A stretch of 64,000 nt of DNA from NCBI RefSeq assembly GCF_004912275.1, contig NZ_STGY01000009.1:22778-86777 (forward strand), read 5' to 3'. The DNA comes from Glycomyces buryatensis. Its GTDB lineage: Bacteria; Actinomycetota; Actinomycetes; Mycobacteriales; Micromonosporaceae. The notes beneath the pieces are model-generated. The model ran no database searches, was not told the DNA's origin, and saw only the letters and a list, made by a program, of their open reading frames with translations. The translations under genes were made by a program, and so were the position numbers. Below are positions 1 to 8,570 of this stretch, one piece after another. Position 1 is the first letter of the stretch; each line of letters starts with the position of its first letter.

Positions 1-642
1 AAGGCCGCCGAGGCCAAGGGACTGGCCGAAGCCAACGCGCAGAGCGCGATCGGCAAGGCCGAGGCGTCCGCGACCGCCGCGAAGGGCACGGCCGAGGCCG
101 ACGCGCTGCGCGAGCGGCTCGTCGCCGAGTCCATCGGTCTGACCGACAAGGCCGCCGCGATGGACGCGCTCTCCGAGGCCTCCAAGGCCCACGAGGAGTA
201 CCGCCTCCGTCTGGAGATGGAGAAGGAACTGCGCGGCGCCGAGATCGAGGCGCGACGCTCCATCGCCGAGCAGCAGGCGGGCATCCTCTCCGCCGGGCTG
301 GCGAAGGCCGACATCTCCCTGGTCGGCGGCGACACCCAGTTCTTCGACCGGGTCGTCGGCGCGATCGGCTACGGCAAGGCCGTTGACGGTTTCATGGAGC
401 ACTCCGAAGTGGCCCAAGGGATCGCGGCGTCCTGGACGAACGGCTCCACGTCGTTCGCCGACGACCTCAAGAGCGTGCTCGGCACCGTCGGGTCCGACGA
501 GGTCAAGAACCTCACCGTCTCGGCCGCTCTCATGAGCCTCATGCAGCGCGGCGGCGACCACGACATGCTCTCCGGTCTGCTCGACAAGGCCAAGGAGCTC
601 GGCGTCGCCGAGCGCCCGGCCGTCGAGATGACCACCAGGTAG
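1..642 (+). CDS. Flotillin/SPFH-family protein, C-terminal part
   Basis: The frame is open from base 1, so the gene starts upstream of the window; 213 codons are visible. The first 80 or so residues are the Ala/Glu/Lys-rich repeats (KAAEAKG, KAEASAT, AKGTAEADAL) typical of the coiled-coil 'flotillin' region. The C-terminal region has the pattern of long actinobacterial flotillin-like proteins (LVGGDTQFFDRVVGAI). Flotillins are membrane-scaffold proteins, but the membrane-anchoring SPFH domain is outside the window. The gene lies 102 nt before a giant AAA+ ATPase on the same strand, and the two are probably co-transcribed. The pairing suggests a shared, possibly membrane-associated stress role, which is inference. 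The family call is fairly safe. Confidence 0.8.
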   Translation, partial: KAAEAKGLAEANAQSAIGKAEASATAAKGTAEADALRERLVAESIGLTDKAAAMDALSEASKAHEEYRLRLEMEKELRGAEIEARRSIAEQQAGILSAGLAKADISLVGGDTQFFDRVVGAIGYGKAVDGFMEHSEVAQGIAASWTNGSTSFADDLKSVLGTVGSDEVKNLTVSAALMSLMQRGGDHDMLSGLLDKAKELGVAERPAVEMTTR

Positions 643-744
643 TACCGGGCCGGGGAGCGGGACACCTGTCCCGCTCCCCGGCGTCCGTTCCGCCCCCCGG
701 GGGCTGCCGAACACCCCCCACGCCGTCGCTGTAAGAGGATCACC

Positions 745-3700
745 ATGGCCGCAGAGCAAGCCGAGACCACCGCCGCCGCCGAGGCCGCCACCGAGACCGC
801 CCTGGACGCCGGCACTTACGAGGTCCTGTCCAAGCGCCTCGCCGACTTCGCCACCGAGCTCACCGAGCGGGCCGAGGCGCTCAACCGCGCCCGCACCGAC
901 GCCTTCGGCTCCACCGAGCTGAGCCTGCTCGGTTCGACCCGTATCCGCACCGCCAACAACTGCGTGCCGCGCGACATGGTGCACGTCGGCGGGCACCTCC
1001 TCTTCGGCTACAACGTCCATATGGGACTCAAGTCCCAGACCGACCCCGGCGACGTCTTCGCCGTCCACCGGTTCGAGAGGGACGGAGCGAATTTCGAGCT
1101 CAATGAGGTCGAGGCCGCCGACACGCTGATCGGCGACGGGCGCTTCGTCGCCGACTTCACCGAGATGTACCGCTACTACAAGTCGACCGAGCTGCTCCAG
1201 ATGCGGCAGGTCGACACCCGCCTGCTGGCGGTCTTCCGCATCGGCGAGAACCTCGCCGACCAGCGGGTCATGCGCTGGCAGGTCCGTCCCGACGGCACCG
1301 CCGAGTACCTGGACGCGCGCGGCGACACCGACCACGTCTGGCCGGCCCCGCACGACTTCGAGTGGACCGAGACCACCCGCGACCAGCACGTCACCGGCCG
1401 CCACCCGCACGTGTCCATCGAGGACGAGATCTTCGTGGAGTGCACCGGCGGCAACCTCACCGTCAAGGTCGAGGACAACACCGAGTCCGGCGAGGGCATC
1501 TTCTCCGAGCCCGTCGCGGAGCCCCTCCAGTCGCTCGCCGACGCCGACATCGCCTATGCCCGCGTCGGGCCGCTCATCGTGCTGAGGATCCTGCCCTACA
1601 AGGAGACTCAGACCCGCCACCTGATCTACAACACGCGGACCGGCGACGTGGTGCGCGCCGACGCGATCGGCGCGGCGTGCCGGCGCCTGCCCGAGGACCA
1701 CGGCCTGATCTTCCCCGGCGGCTACTACCTCAACGAGGGCAGGCTCAAGACCTTCGACCAGGACATCGCCGACCTGAAGTTCCTGCGGACCGTCCGCTCG
1801 CCCAATGGCGAGGACGTCCTCTTCGTCTTCTACCACGAGGTCGACGGACGCTCACTCTTGTTGCCCTACAACGTCATTCGCAAGGAAGTCGCGGCGCCGA
1901 TGAGCGTCCACGGCTACTCGCTGTTCGACGACGGCACGCTGGTGGCTTTCCGCTTCAGCGGCGAGGAGGCCACTCGCGTCCACCCGATGCAGGTGTGGGC
2001 CACGCCGTTCGTGTCCGAGGCGCACGCCGCCGCCACTGAAACCGGCGACACGCCCGTCCACCGCATCGGCAACGCCGAGGCCGTCCGCGCCGTCTCCGAC
2101 GCCCTGTCGGTGGCGCGACTGGTCCGCGAGATGGAACCCGCGCAGGCCGTGTTCGAGGCGCTCATCGCCTCCGCGACCCGCTGCCTGGACGACTTCCCCT
2201 GGCTCGGCGACGAGGGCCTGTACTCGCTCGACGAGACGCTGCGCTCGGTCAAGCAGACCGCAGAGTCCGTCCTGGATGAGTACGCCACGGTCTCCGAGCT
2301 CACCGCCGAGGCCGGGAAGTCCTTGGCGCAGGCCGAGACCGACACCGTCAAGCTGCTGCGGCGCGCCCGCGGCGAGGCCCCCAAGTCCGCCGAGGAATGG
2401 GTCGTCCTCCTCACCGACCTGCGCGGCGCCCAGGGCCACCTGGTCACGTTGCGCGACGTCCGCTACATCGACACCGAGCGCATCGACTCACTCGACGCCG
2501 ACCTGTCCGAGATCCTCGACGCCACCGGCCGCCGCGCCGTCGCCTTCCTGGAGCGCGACGACGCCTTCGCGCCCTACTTCGCCGAAGTCGAAGCGCTCGA
2601 AGGCAAGGCCGAACGGATCGAGACCGTCGCCGATTCGACGCCCCTGGTCGAGAACCTCGACGCGCGCCAGCACGGACTGGAGACCCTCACCGAGGTCGTC
2701 GCCACGCTGGAGATCGGCGACGCGACCGTCCGCACCGCGATCCTCGGGCGCGTCTCCGAGGTCCTGGCCGCCGTCAACCGCACCCGCGCCACGCTCGCCG
2801 CGCGGCGCCGCGAACTCTCCATCGGGGAGGGCCGCGCCGAGTTCGCCGCCGAGTTCGCGCTGCTCGGGCAGGCCGTCACCGCCGCGCTCGCCGCCGCCGC
2901 GACGCCCGCCGCCTGCGACGAGCAGCTGGGCCGCCTGCTGCTCAATGTCGAGAACCTCGAAACCCGCTTCGCCGACTTCGACGACTTCCTGACTCAGCTG
3001 GCCGACAAGCGGACCGACGTCTACGAGGCCTTCTCCTCCCGCAAGCAGAACCTCCTCGACGAGGCGGCGCGCCGGGCGGAGCAGCTGGCCGCGTCGGCCG
3101 ACCGCATCCTGGAGGCCGTCGCCCGCCGCACCGCCGCGCTGTCCTCGCTGGACGAGGTCAATACGTACTTCGCGACCGACCCGATGGTCGAGCGGCTGCG
3201 CAAGGTCATTGCCGAACTCCGCGGCCTGGACGACACCGTCCGCGCCGAGGAGATCGAGGGCCGCATCGCCGCGGCCCGTTCCGAGGCCGGACGTGCCCTG
3301 CGCGACCAGCTCGACCTGTTCGACGGCGACGCCATCAAGTTCGGCGAGCACCGCATCCCGGTCAACACCCAGCCGCTCGATCTGACGCTGGTGCCCTCCG
3401 GTGACGCGCTCGCGTTCTCCTTGACGGGTACCGACTACCGCCACATCGTGGACGACCCGGCCTTCACCGACACCAAGCCGTACTGGACCCAGTTCCTCGC
3501 GTCCGAGAGCCCCGACATCTACCGCTCCGAGCACCTGGCCGCCTCGCTGCTCGCCGAGCACGGCGCCGCGAAGCTCCTGGCCGAGGACCTGCCGAAGTTC
3601 ATCTCGGCCGCCGCGGCCGAACGCTACGACGAGGGTTACGAGCGCGGCGTCCACGACACCGACGCCGCCGCGATCCTCGCCGAGGTGTTGCGGCTCGCCG

Positions 3701-5658
3701 CCGCCGCCGGGACGCTCCGCTACCGAGCCGCCGAGCGCGCCGCCGCCCAGCTCTACTGGGGACACGGCTCACCAAAGGACGAGCAGGCCGCTTTCGCCTC
3801 GCAGGCGCGCTCGCTGCACCGGGTCCGCACGACCTTCGGCCGGGCCGATGCGCTCGAACGGCTCGCGGCCGAGGCAGCCGACAAGTTGGGCCAGTGGCTC
3901 GAATCCGCCTGCCCCGCATTGGAAGTCGACTCGGCCCTGGCCGGGGAGTACCTGGTCGAGGAGCTCGCCACCTCCACCGACGGCTTCGCCGCGTCGCTGC
4001 GCGCCCGCGACCTCGTCGCCGGATTCGACCGGCACATCGGGCCCGGCTCCAAGCAGGCCTTCGACGACGACCTGCGCTCGATCGAGGGCGACCTGGCCGG
4101 GCAGTGGGCACTCGCCGGCGTCTGGGTCGAGTCGTACCTCGCCCAGGCGGATTCGGAGAAGTTCGAGGCCGCCGACCTGCCCGAGGCCCTGGCGCTGCTG
4201 CTCGCCGACGTCCCCACCTACGACGTCACCGCCGACCTCACGACCGAGATCACCGGCCTGCTCGGCACGCACAAGCGGGTCGAGAGCCGCGTGCTGCCCC
4301 TGCGACTCGACGAGTTCCTGGCCCGCACCACCCGCTTCCGCCGCGTCACCGTCCCGGGCTACCGGGCCTACCAGGCGCGGCGGGCCGAGATCATCGCCGC
4401 GCACCGGTCCCGCCTGCGCGTGGACGAGTTCCGGCCCAAGGTGATGAGCGGCTTCGTCCGCAACCAGCTCATCGACGAGGTCTACCTGCCGCTCATCGGA
4501 TCGAACCTGGCCAAGCAGATCGGCGCCGGCTCGGGCGACGCGCGGCGTACCGACCAGTCGGGGATGCTCATGCTCATCTCCCCGCCCGGCTACGGCAAGA
4601 CCACGCTCATGGAATACGTCGCCGAGCGGCTCGGGATGCTCCTGGTCAAGGTCAACGGGCCGGCGCTGGGACACGAGACGGTGTCGGTCGACCCGGACGA
4701 CGCGCCCAACGCCACGGCGCGCCAAGAGGTCGAGAAGATCAACTTCGCGCTCGAATGCGGCAATAACGTCCTGCTCTACCTGGACGACATCCAGCACACC
4801 AACCCCGAGCTGCTCCAGAAGTTCATCTCGTTGTGCGACGCGCAGCGCAAGATGGAGGGCGTGTGGAACGGGCGCACCCGCACCTACGACCTGCGCGGGA
4901 AGCGCTTCGCGGTGTGCATGGCGGGCAACCCGTACACCGAGGCGGGCCAGAAGTTCCGCATCCCCGACATGCTCGCGAACCGCGCCGACGTGTGGAACCT
5001 CGGTGACGTCCTGTCCGGACGGGACGAGGTCTTCGCCCTGTCCTACATCGAGAACGCCCTGACCTCGAACAAGGTGACCGCGCCGCTGGCCGGGCGTGAG
5101 CGGGCCGACGTCGCGCTGCTCATCCGGCTCGCCGCCGGCGACCCGACCGCGAACCCGGAGAACCTGCGACACGCCTACGCGGGCGGGGATCTCGAGCAGA
5201 TCCTGTCGGTGCTGCGCAAGCTCATCCACGTCCAGAAGACCGTGTTGGGCAACAACCTCGCCTACATCGCGTCGGCCGCGACCGACAATGCCGCGCGCGT
5301 CGAGCCTCCGTTCCTGCTCCAGGGCTCCTACCGGAACATGAACCGGCTCACCGAACGGGTGGTTCCGGTGATGAATGACGCGGAGCTCGAAGCGGTCATC
5401 GACGACCACTACGCGGGCGAGGCGCAGACGCTCGCCTCCGGCGCGGAGGCGAATCTGCTGAAACTCGCCGAGCTTCGGGGGCGCCTGAACGAGACGCAGG
5501 CGGCCCGGTGGCAGGCGGTCAAGGACGCCTTCCGGCGCGAGCAGACGCTCGGCGGGGGCAACGACGATCCAATGTCGAGAGCCGTCGGGGCCATCACCTT
5601 GCTGTCCGACCGCGTGGGTGGGATCGAAACCGCCCTGCAACAAAGGAGCCCGAATTAA
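745..5658 (+). CDS. Giant AAA+ 'DNA repair ATPase' family protein
   Basis: 1637 residues, start ATG at 745 after an AAGAGGA Shine-Dalgarno sequence. The C-terminal third holds an AAA+ domain: Walker A SPPGYGKTT near residues 1279-1287 and Walker B-like LLYLDDIQH near 1343-1351, followed by a sensor-like MAGNPYTEAG. The first 450 residues are rich in beta structure and resemble a repeat or propeller-like region. Residues about 500-1200 are mostly acidic, Ala/Glu/Leu-rich helix, probably coiled coil. Proteins of this architecture are annotated 'DNA repair ATPase' in actinomycetes, but I know of no demonstrated reaction, so the repair role is only a label. It sits between a flotillin gene and a BRCT-like gene, with a long hairpin just downstream. 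The coding assignment is certain; the function is not. Confidence 0.85.
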   Translation: MAAEQAETTAAAEAATETALDAGTYEVLSKRLADFATELTERAEALNRARTDAFGSTELSLLGSTRIRTANNCVPRDMVHVGGHLLFGYNVHMGLKSQTDPGDVFAVHRFERDGANFELNEVEAADTLIGDGRFVADFTEMYRYYKSTELLQMRQVDTRLLAVFRIGENLADQRVMRWQVRPDGTAEYLDARGDTDHVWPAPHDFEWTETTRDQHVTGRHPHVSIEDEIFVECTGGNLTVKVEDNTESGEGIFSEPVAEPLQSLADADIAYARVGPLIVLRILPYKETQTRHLIYNTRTGDVVRADAIGAACRRLPEDHGLIFPGGYYLNEGRLKTFDQDIADLKFLRTVRSPNGEDVLFVFYHEVDGRSLLLPYNVIRKEVAAPMSVHGYSLFDDGTLVAFRFSGEEATRVHPMQVWATPFVSEAHAAATETGDTPVHRIGNAEAVRAVSDALSVARLVREMEPAQAVFEALIASATRCLDDFPWLGDEGLYSLDETLRSVKQTAESVLDEYATVSELTAEAGKSLAQAETDTVKLLRRARGEAPKSAEEWVVLLTDLRGAQGHLVTLRDVRYIDTERIDSLDADLSEILDATGRRAVAFLERDDAFAPYFAEVEALEGKAERIETVADSTPLVENLDARQHGLETLTEVVATLEIGDATVRTAILGRVSEVLAAVNRTRATLAARRRELSIGEGRAEFAAEFALLGQAVTAALAAAATPAACDEQLGRLLLNVENLETRFADFDDFLTQLADKRTDVYEAFSSRKQNLLDEAARRAEQLAASADRILEAVARRTAALSSLDEVNTYFATDPMVERLRKVIAELRGLDDTVRAEEIEGRIAAARSEAGRALRDQLDLFDGDAIKFGEHRIPVNTQPLDLTLVPSGDALAFSLTGTDYRHIVDDPAFTDTKPYWTQFLASESPDIYRSEHLAASLLAEHGAAKLLAEDLPKFISAAAAERYDEGYERGVHDTDAAAILAEVLRLAAAAGTLRYRAAERAAAQLYWGHGSPKDEQAAFASQARSLHRVRTTFGRADALERLAAEAADKLGQWLESACPALEVDSALAGEYLVEELATSTDGFAASLRARDLVAGFDRHIGPGSKQAFDDDLRSIEGDLAGQWALAGVWVESYLAQADSEKFEAADLPEALALLLADVPTYDVTADLTTEITGLLGTHKRVESRVLPLRLDEFLARTTRFRRVTVPGYRAYQARRAEIIAAHRSRLRVDEFRPKVMSGFVRNQLIDEVYLPLIGSNLAKQIGAGSGDARRTDQSGMLMLISPPGYGKTTLMEYVAERLGMLLVKVNGPALGHETVSVDPDDAPNATARQEVEKINFALECGNNVLLYLDDIQHTNPELLQKFISLCDAQRKMEGVWNGRTRTYDLRGKRFAVCMAGNPYTEAGQKFRIPDMLANRADVWNLGDVLSGRDEVFALSYIENALTSNKVTAPLAGRERADVALLIRLAAGDPTANPENLRHAYAGGDLEQILSVLRKLIHVQKTVLGNNLAYIASAATDNAARVEPPFLLQGSYRNMNRLTERVVPVMNDAELEAVIDDHYAGEAQTLASGAEANLLKLAELRGRLNETQAARWQAVKDAFRREQTLGGGNDDPMSRAVGAITLLSDRVGGIETALQQRSPN

Positions 5659-5721
5659 TCTGCTCCGCTAGACAAAGCCCGGCTGACCACCTTGTACGCT
5701 CTCAGGAAAGCTTGTCGCGGT

Positions 5722-5888
5722 TCAGGGGGTGGCTGGTGGTGCCGGACGGTCTGGATCCGGCCCATTTGCCCGCTCGCTGCGTTGTCGGGCTTCCAGATCC
5801 AACACCGGGATCTGGAAGCCCTTCCGCCTTGCGAGCGAACAAATGGACTCGGATCCAGTCTCGCCCGGCACCACCAGCCACCCCCTGA
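5722..5888. repeat. Long imperfect inverted repeat (about 80-nt arms)
   Basis: The left arm 5722-5800 and right arm 5808-5888 are nearly complementary along their whole length, around a loop of about 7 nt (5801-5807). The outermost stretch (cagggggtggctggtggtgc at 5723-5742) is matched exactly at 5868-5887, and the innermost 11 bp (cttccagatcc at 5790-5800) is also perfect. Mismatches and one or two bulges lie in the middle. It fills the gap between the ATPase stop and the next gene and is far longer than a normal terminator, with no T-run. It could be a miniature palindromic element, a BIME-like dispersed repeat or a structured RNA. Apparent reading frames here are artefacts of the palindrome. 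Confidence 0.9.
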
Positions 5889-5933
5889 CCGCCTTGCCCC
5901 TGAAGCCGCTAACCATCGAATAGGGAGGTCCCC

Positions 5934-6653
5934 GTGCCGACTAAGACGGGAGAAAAGATCCGGATCATCGTGTTGGGCACCGGTCCGGACGCCGAGTTGG
6001 TCCGGGCTGTCGCCCAGTCCGACGCCGACGTCGCTCTGGCCGCGAAGTTCACCAAGACCGTGACGCACCTGGTCGCCGACGACACCGTCAAGCCCACCGA
6101 GGCCCGCGTGAAGAAGGCCGAGGAAGCCGGGGTCCCGGTGCTGACCGTCGCGGAGTTCCAGGCCCTGCTGGCCGCCGGTGCAGAGGACGAGACCGAGGAA
6201 GCCGCGGTCGAGGCGGAGCCCGAGACGGTCGCCGAGGCCCTGGAACCGGAAGCCGAGCCGGAAGCCGACCCGGAACCGGTCGCGGAGGCCGAGCCCGAAG
6301 CCCCGGCCGAGCCCGAAGTTGAAGTCGAGCCGGTTGCCGAAGCGGCCGAGCCCGAGGACGCCGTGGATCCGGTGACCGAGCCCGAACTCGAGCCCGTTGT
6401 TGAGGCCGAAGCGGAGTACGACGGCCACGCCGACGTCACCGCCGACGACGAACCCGCCGCCGACACCGAGCCGGCCCCCGTCGCCGAAGCGATCGACGAG
6501 CCCGAGGCAGAAGCGGACGACCCCGAGAAGGCGGTCCCCTCCCAAGCCGAGGCCCCGGAGATCGAATCCGACGGCAAGTCCAAGAATTCGTCCAAGCCCA
6601 CCTTCCTGGACAAGCTCAAGTCGCTCTTCGGAATGACCGGAGCCAGAAAGTAA
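5934..6653 (+). CDS. BRCT-like domain protein with acidic Pro/Glu tail
   Basis: GTG start at 5934, 7 nt after an AGGGAGG ribosome site; 239 residues. Residues 8-75 look like a BRCT domain: a beta strand (IRIIVLGTG), FTKTVTHLVADD, then KAEEAGVPVLTVAEFQALL. This is the pattern of NAD-ligase or polymerase-associated BRCT modules that bind phosphopeptides or DNA ends. Residues 85-200 are low-complexity Glu/Pro/Ala repeats, and the last 25 residues are basic (KSKNSSKPTFLDKLKSLFG), possibly an amphipathic anchor. It lies downstream of the giant ATPase on the same strand and ends in a strong terminator, so it may close that transcription unit. The BRCT call rests on pattern only; the binding partner is unknown. 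Confidence 0.7.
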   Translation: MPTKTGEKIRIIVLGTGPDAELVRAVAQSDADVALAAKFTKTVTHLVADDTVKPTEARVKKAEEAGVPVLTVAEFQALLAAGAEDETEEAAVEAEPETVAEALEPEAEPEADPEPVAEAEPEAPAEPEVEVEPVAEAAEPEDAVDPVTEPELEPVVEAEAEYDGHADVTADDEPAADTEPAPVAEAIDEPEAEADDPEKAVPSQAEAPEIESDGKSKNSSKPTFLDKLKSLFGMTGARK

Positions 6654-6666
6654 CACCAGTACCAAG

Positions 6667-6705
6667 AAGGGGTCCCCGTGTCAACTGGCACGGGGACCCC
6701 TTTCT
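6667..6705 (+). terminator. Rho-independent terminator
   Basis: A perfect 14-bp stem (aaggggtccccgtg / cacggggacccctt) with an 8-nt loop is followed by TTTCT. It begins 14 nt after the stop of the BRCT-like gene. Confidence 0.9.
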
Positions 6706-6799
6706 GTTCCATGGGTAACGCTCGGTCGATGATTGAGGCCGTAGCACCTTTCCATTACGATGGGAAATACATTCTTGGCCTTCCCCCTGGAGGTAATGA

Positions 6800-7147
6800 G
6801 TGCCCCCTCAGATCAATGTCGACCCTGATTCGTTGCGGTCGGCTTCGTAGAAGCTGCGCTCGCACGCGCCCGATGCGACGCAGATTCCCAACGACCTCAA
6901 ACGCGAAGCGAGCCAGGCGGATCAGGCCAATCGTGGCTTCATGACCGGGGAGGCCGGCGAGAGCCTGGCCGAAGAAGTCGAAGGAGCGATGAAGCACTAC
7001 AAGGAGTACATCGACTTCGAGGCCGACGCGATCAAGGATTGTGCCAAGGATTGGGACGACGTGGACAATGACATCAAGTCCAAATTCGAGGACATCGGAA
7101 CGAAACTGTCCTCCTTCAAGGTGCCGCGCATCAGTGGCGGAGCCTGA
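6800..7147 (+). pseudogene. EspC-like type VII secretion target, interrupted by an in-frame TAG
   Basis: Reading from GTG 6800 (behind a GGAGG at 6789-6793) gives PPQINVDPDSLRSAS, then TAG at 6848-6850, then KLRSHAPDATQIPNDLKRE and on to a TGA at 7145. The 'VDPD-LRSA-KLRSHA' start and the helical remainder of about 110 residues match small actinobacterial type VII secretion targets of the EspC/DUF2580 kind. Both sides of the stop are in the same frame and read as one protein, so a single nonsense change has split the gene. The fragment from ATG 6941 (68 residues) has no ribosome site. Amber readthrough is a less likely alternative. Confidence 0.65.
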
Positions 7148-7149
7148 CG

Positions 7150-7384
7150 ATGCCGACATTCCAGCAGTGCCTCGATGCTGACCCGTCCAAGTTCACCCAG
7201 CTCGGTACCAAAGTCATGTCGACGGCCGGTGAGATCATGTCCCACACGGTGAAGTACTCCGAGACCATACAAGCCGATCTCCGAAGAAGACGCGGCTCGC
7301 TACATCGTCCAACGCTTCGAATCGCAACGCGCACAATACGAGCGATTCGGCCTCAACCTGAGCAACCTCGCTCGAGACCACTAG
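7150..7384 (+). pseudogene. WXG100-like small helical protein, frameshifted
   Basis: ATG 7150 follows the previous remnant by 2 nt. Frame 1 gives MPTFQQCLDADPSKFTQL and on to SETIQADL. At about 7280 the sensible sequence moves to frame 2 (SEEDAARYIVQRFESQRAQY, then LSNLARDH) and ends at TAG 7382-7384. Together they make one helical protein of about 78 residues, the size of WXG100-like secretion partners. An insertion or deletion near 7278-7282 broke it; frame 1 alone runs into Arg-rich nonsense. Its position directly after a broken EspC-like gene suggests the pair decayed together. Confidence 0.6.
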
Positions 7385-7459
7385 CGAACGCATCGTGACC
7401 ACCTAATTCTTTGCGAAACGGCGGTCGTTGGTGCTTTGCTGTTCTGGAAGGAGACAGAC

Positions 7460-7531
7460 ATGACCCCTCGCGTCATCGCTGAACTGCACGCTCACTGTCC
7501 GCCAAGGAAATCGGCAGAGCTCGCTATATGA
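7460..7531 (+). CDS. 23-residue upstream ORF coupled to the next gene
   Basis: ATG 7460 has a good Shine-Dalgarno sequence (GGAAGGAGA, 7447-7455). The ORF encodes MTPRVIAELHAHCPPRKSAE plus three residues, and its TGA (7529-7531) overlaps the ATG (7528) of the following gene. That gene has no ribosome site of its own, so translation may depend on this ORF. It could instead be the decayed N-terminus of a duplicated neighbour. Confidence 0.4.
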   Translation: MTPRVIAELHAHCPPRKSAELAI

Positions 7532-7767
7532 ACAAGCAGGAACTCAAGGCCGCGTTGGAGTCCGCTGGAGTGGACGAGGACGCCTACTGGCTCGAAGGTG
7601 GGCGGCCGAATGAGGCCTACACCCTGGAGCGGCGAGATAACGGTTGGGCCGTGTACTACTCGGAGAAGGGCAACCGCAACGACGAGGTGGTGTTCGATAC
7701 GGAGGATGAGGCGTGCTGCGAACTGCTCAATTGGGTCCTGAATGACGACACTGTCATGGGCAGGTAA
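7528..7767 (+). CDS. Small immunity-like protein, single domain
   Basis: 79 residues. The motif order is 'LKAALESAGVDEDAYWLEG', 'EAYTLER', 'GWAVYYSEKGNR', 'TEDEACCELL': a helix, a short strand pair and a closing helix. I recall similar short actinobacterial proteins beside polymorphic toxin or T7SS genes, but cannot name a family with certainty. Both halves of the next protein show the same order, so this is probably a paralogue. The start overlaps the TGA of a 23-codon ORF, which suggests translational coupling. Immunity function is inference from context. Confidence 0.6.
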   Translation: MNKQELKAALESAGVDEDAYWLEGGRPNEAYTLERRDNGWAVYYSEKGNRNDEVVFDTEDEACCELLNWVLNDDTVMGR

Positions 7768-7887
7768 CAGCCCGATGTCCCGTCGCTCGATCTGATCCCT
7801 TCGAGGACTTGCACCGACAATCCATGCTGGGCACCCCCACATTCGAACATCGTCGGTTCTGAACCGCTACCCCTGGGAGTGCCGAAT

Positions 7888-8448
7888 ATGGCCGCCATTT
7901 CCATTTCTGAACTGCCCGCTCGCTTGGCCAGAAGCGGGTACGGCAGCGCTCACTACTCGATCGGGGTCGCGCGCCGGGACTCCATCTGCGTCTTGCAGGC
8001 TGGCGATTCGTGGGTGGTCTGCCCTAAATATGAAGGCCACATGACGACCGTGGGCCGGTTCAGCGATGAGTACGAGGCGTGTGAATACGTGCACCGCTTG
8101 CTCACCGATGAGTTGTTCCGAGCCGATGCGGACGGCGGCAAAGGGAACCCGTCCCTGGTTGAGTACTTTGCAGAGGAGCGAGTCCCGGTCGAGGAGCAGA
8201 TCCGGTCGCTGGGTGTGGGCACGGCCCATTTCAGTATCGGTGAAGTCAGGGACAATGCCTGGTGCCTTGTCAAGGAGGAGGGGCGATGGCTGGTCTTCCT
8301 GATGAAAGACGGCAGACGCACCAGCATCCGCGACCACCGATGGGATTTCACTGCCGCCGAGTTGTCCTTCCGTATCCTGATCAAGCTGTGGAGGAGAGAG
8401 CGGTTGAATGCGGGTGTGTCAGCGGAGGAGCTGGCGGCCGATCGGTGA
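7888..8448 (+). CDS. Two-domain immunity-like protein (internal duplication)
   Basis: ATG 7888 lies about 10 nt after GGGAG; a GTG at 7879 is too close to it. 186 residues in two similar halves. Residues about 5-80 contain 'LARSGYGSAHYSIG', 'SWVVCPKYEG', 'SDEYEACEYVHRLL'. Residues about 100-175 contain 'IRSLGVGTAHFSIG', 'RWLVFLMKDGRR', 'DFTAAELSFRILIKL'. Each half follows the helix, xYSIG, W-[AVL]-V and acidic-helix order of the 79-residue protein upstream. No catalytic motif or signal peptide is visible. It is probably an accessory or immunity-type protein of the surrounding T7SS-like locus, which is inference. Confidence 0.6.
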   Translation: MAAISISELPARLARSGYGSAHYSIGVARRDSICVLQAGDSWVVCPKYEGHMTTVGRFSDEYEACEYVHRLLTDELFRADADGGKGNPSLVEYFAEERVPVEEQIRSLGVGTAHFSIGEVRDNAWCLVKEEGRWLVFLMKDGRRTSIRDHRWDFTAAELSFRILIKLWRRERLNAGVSAEELAADR

Positions 8449-8570
8449 TTGATCCGGCGCACTCCCATTTCCGACTCAAAGGGCGTTCCTACCTCACGGG
8501 GGCCCCTTCCTAAACTGGTGTCGTCGAGTTAACTTGGGTCCAGCCGCACAAGTGAGGAAGAAGGTGGCGG

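Noticed and set aside
3769..5643. Long antisense frame opposite the giant ATPase
   Set aside because: Typical high-GC antisense frame without domains; the plus strand carries Walker motifs.
6178..6636. Possible repeat array or extra genes in the acidic-tail region
   Set aside because: The periodic sequence is explained by the Glu/Pro/Ala low-complexity tail of the BRCT-like protein.
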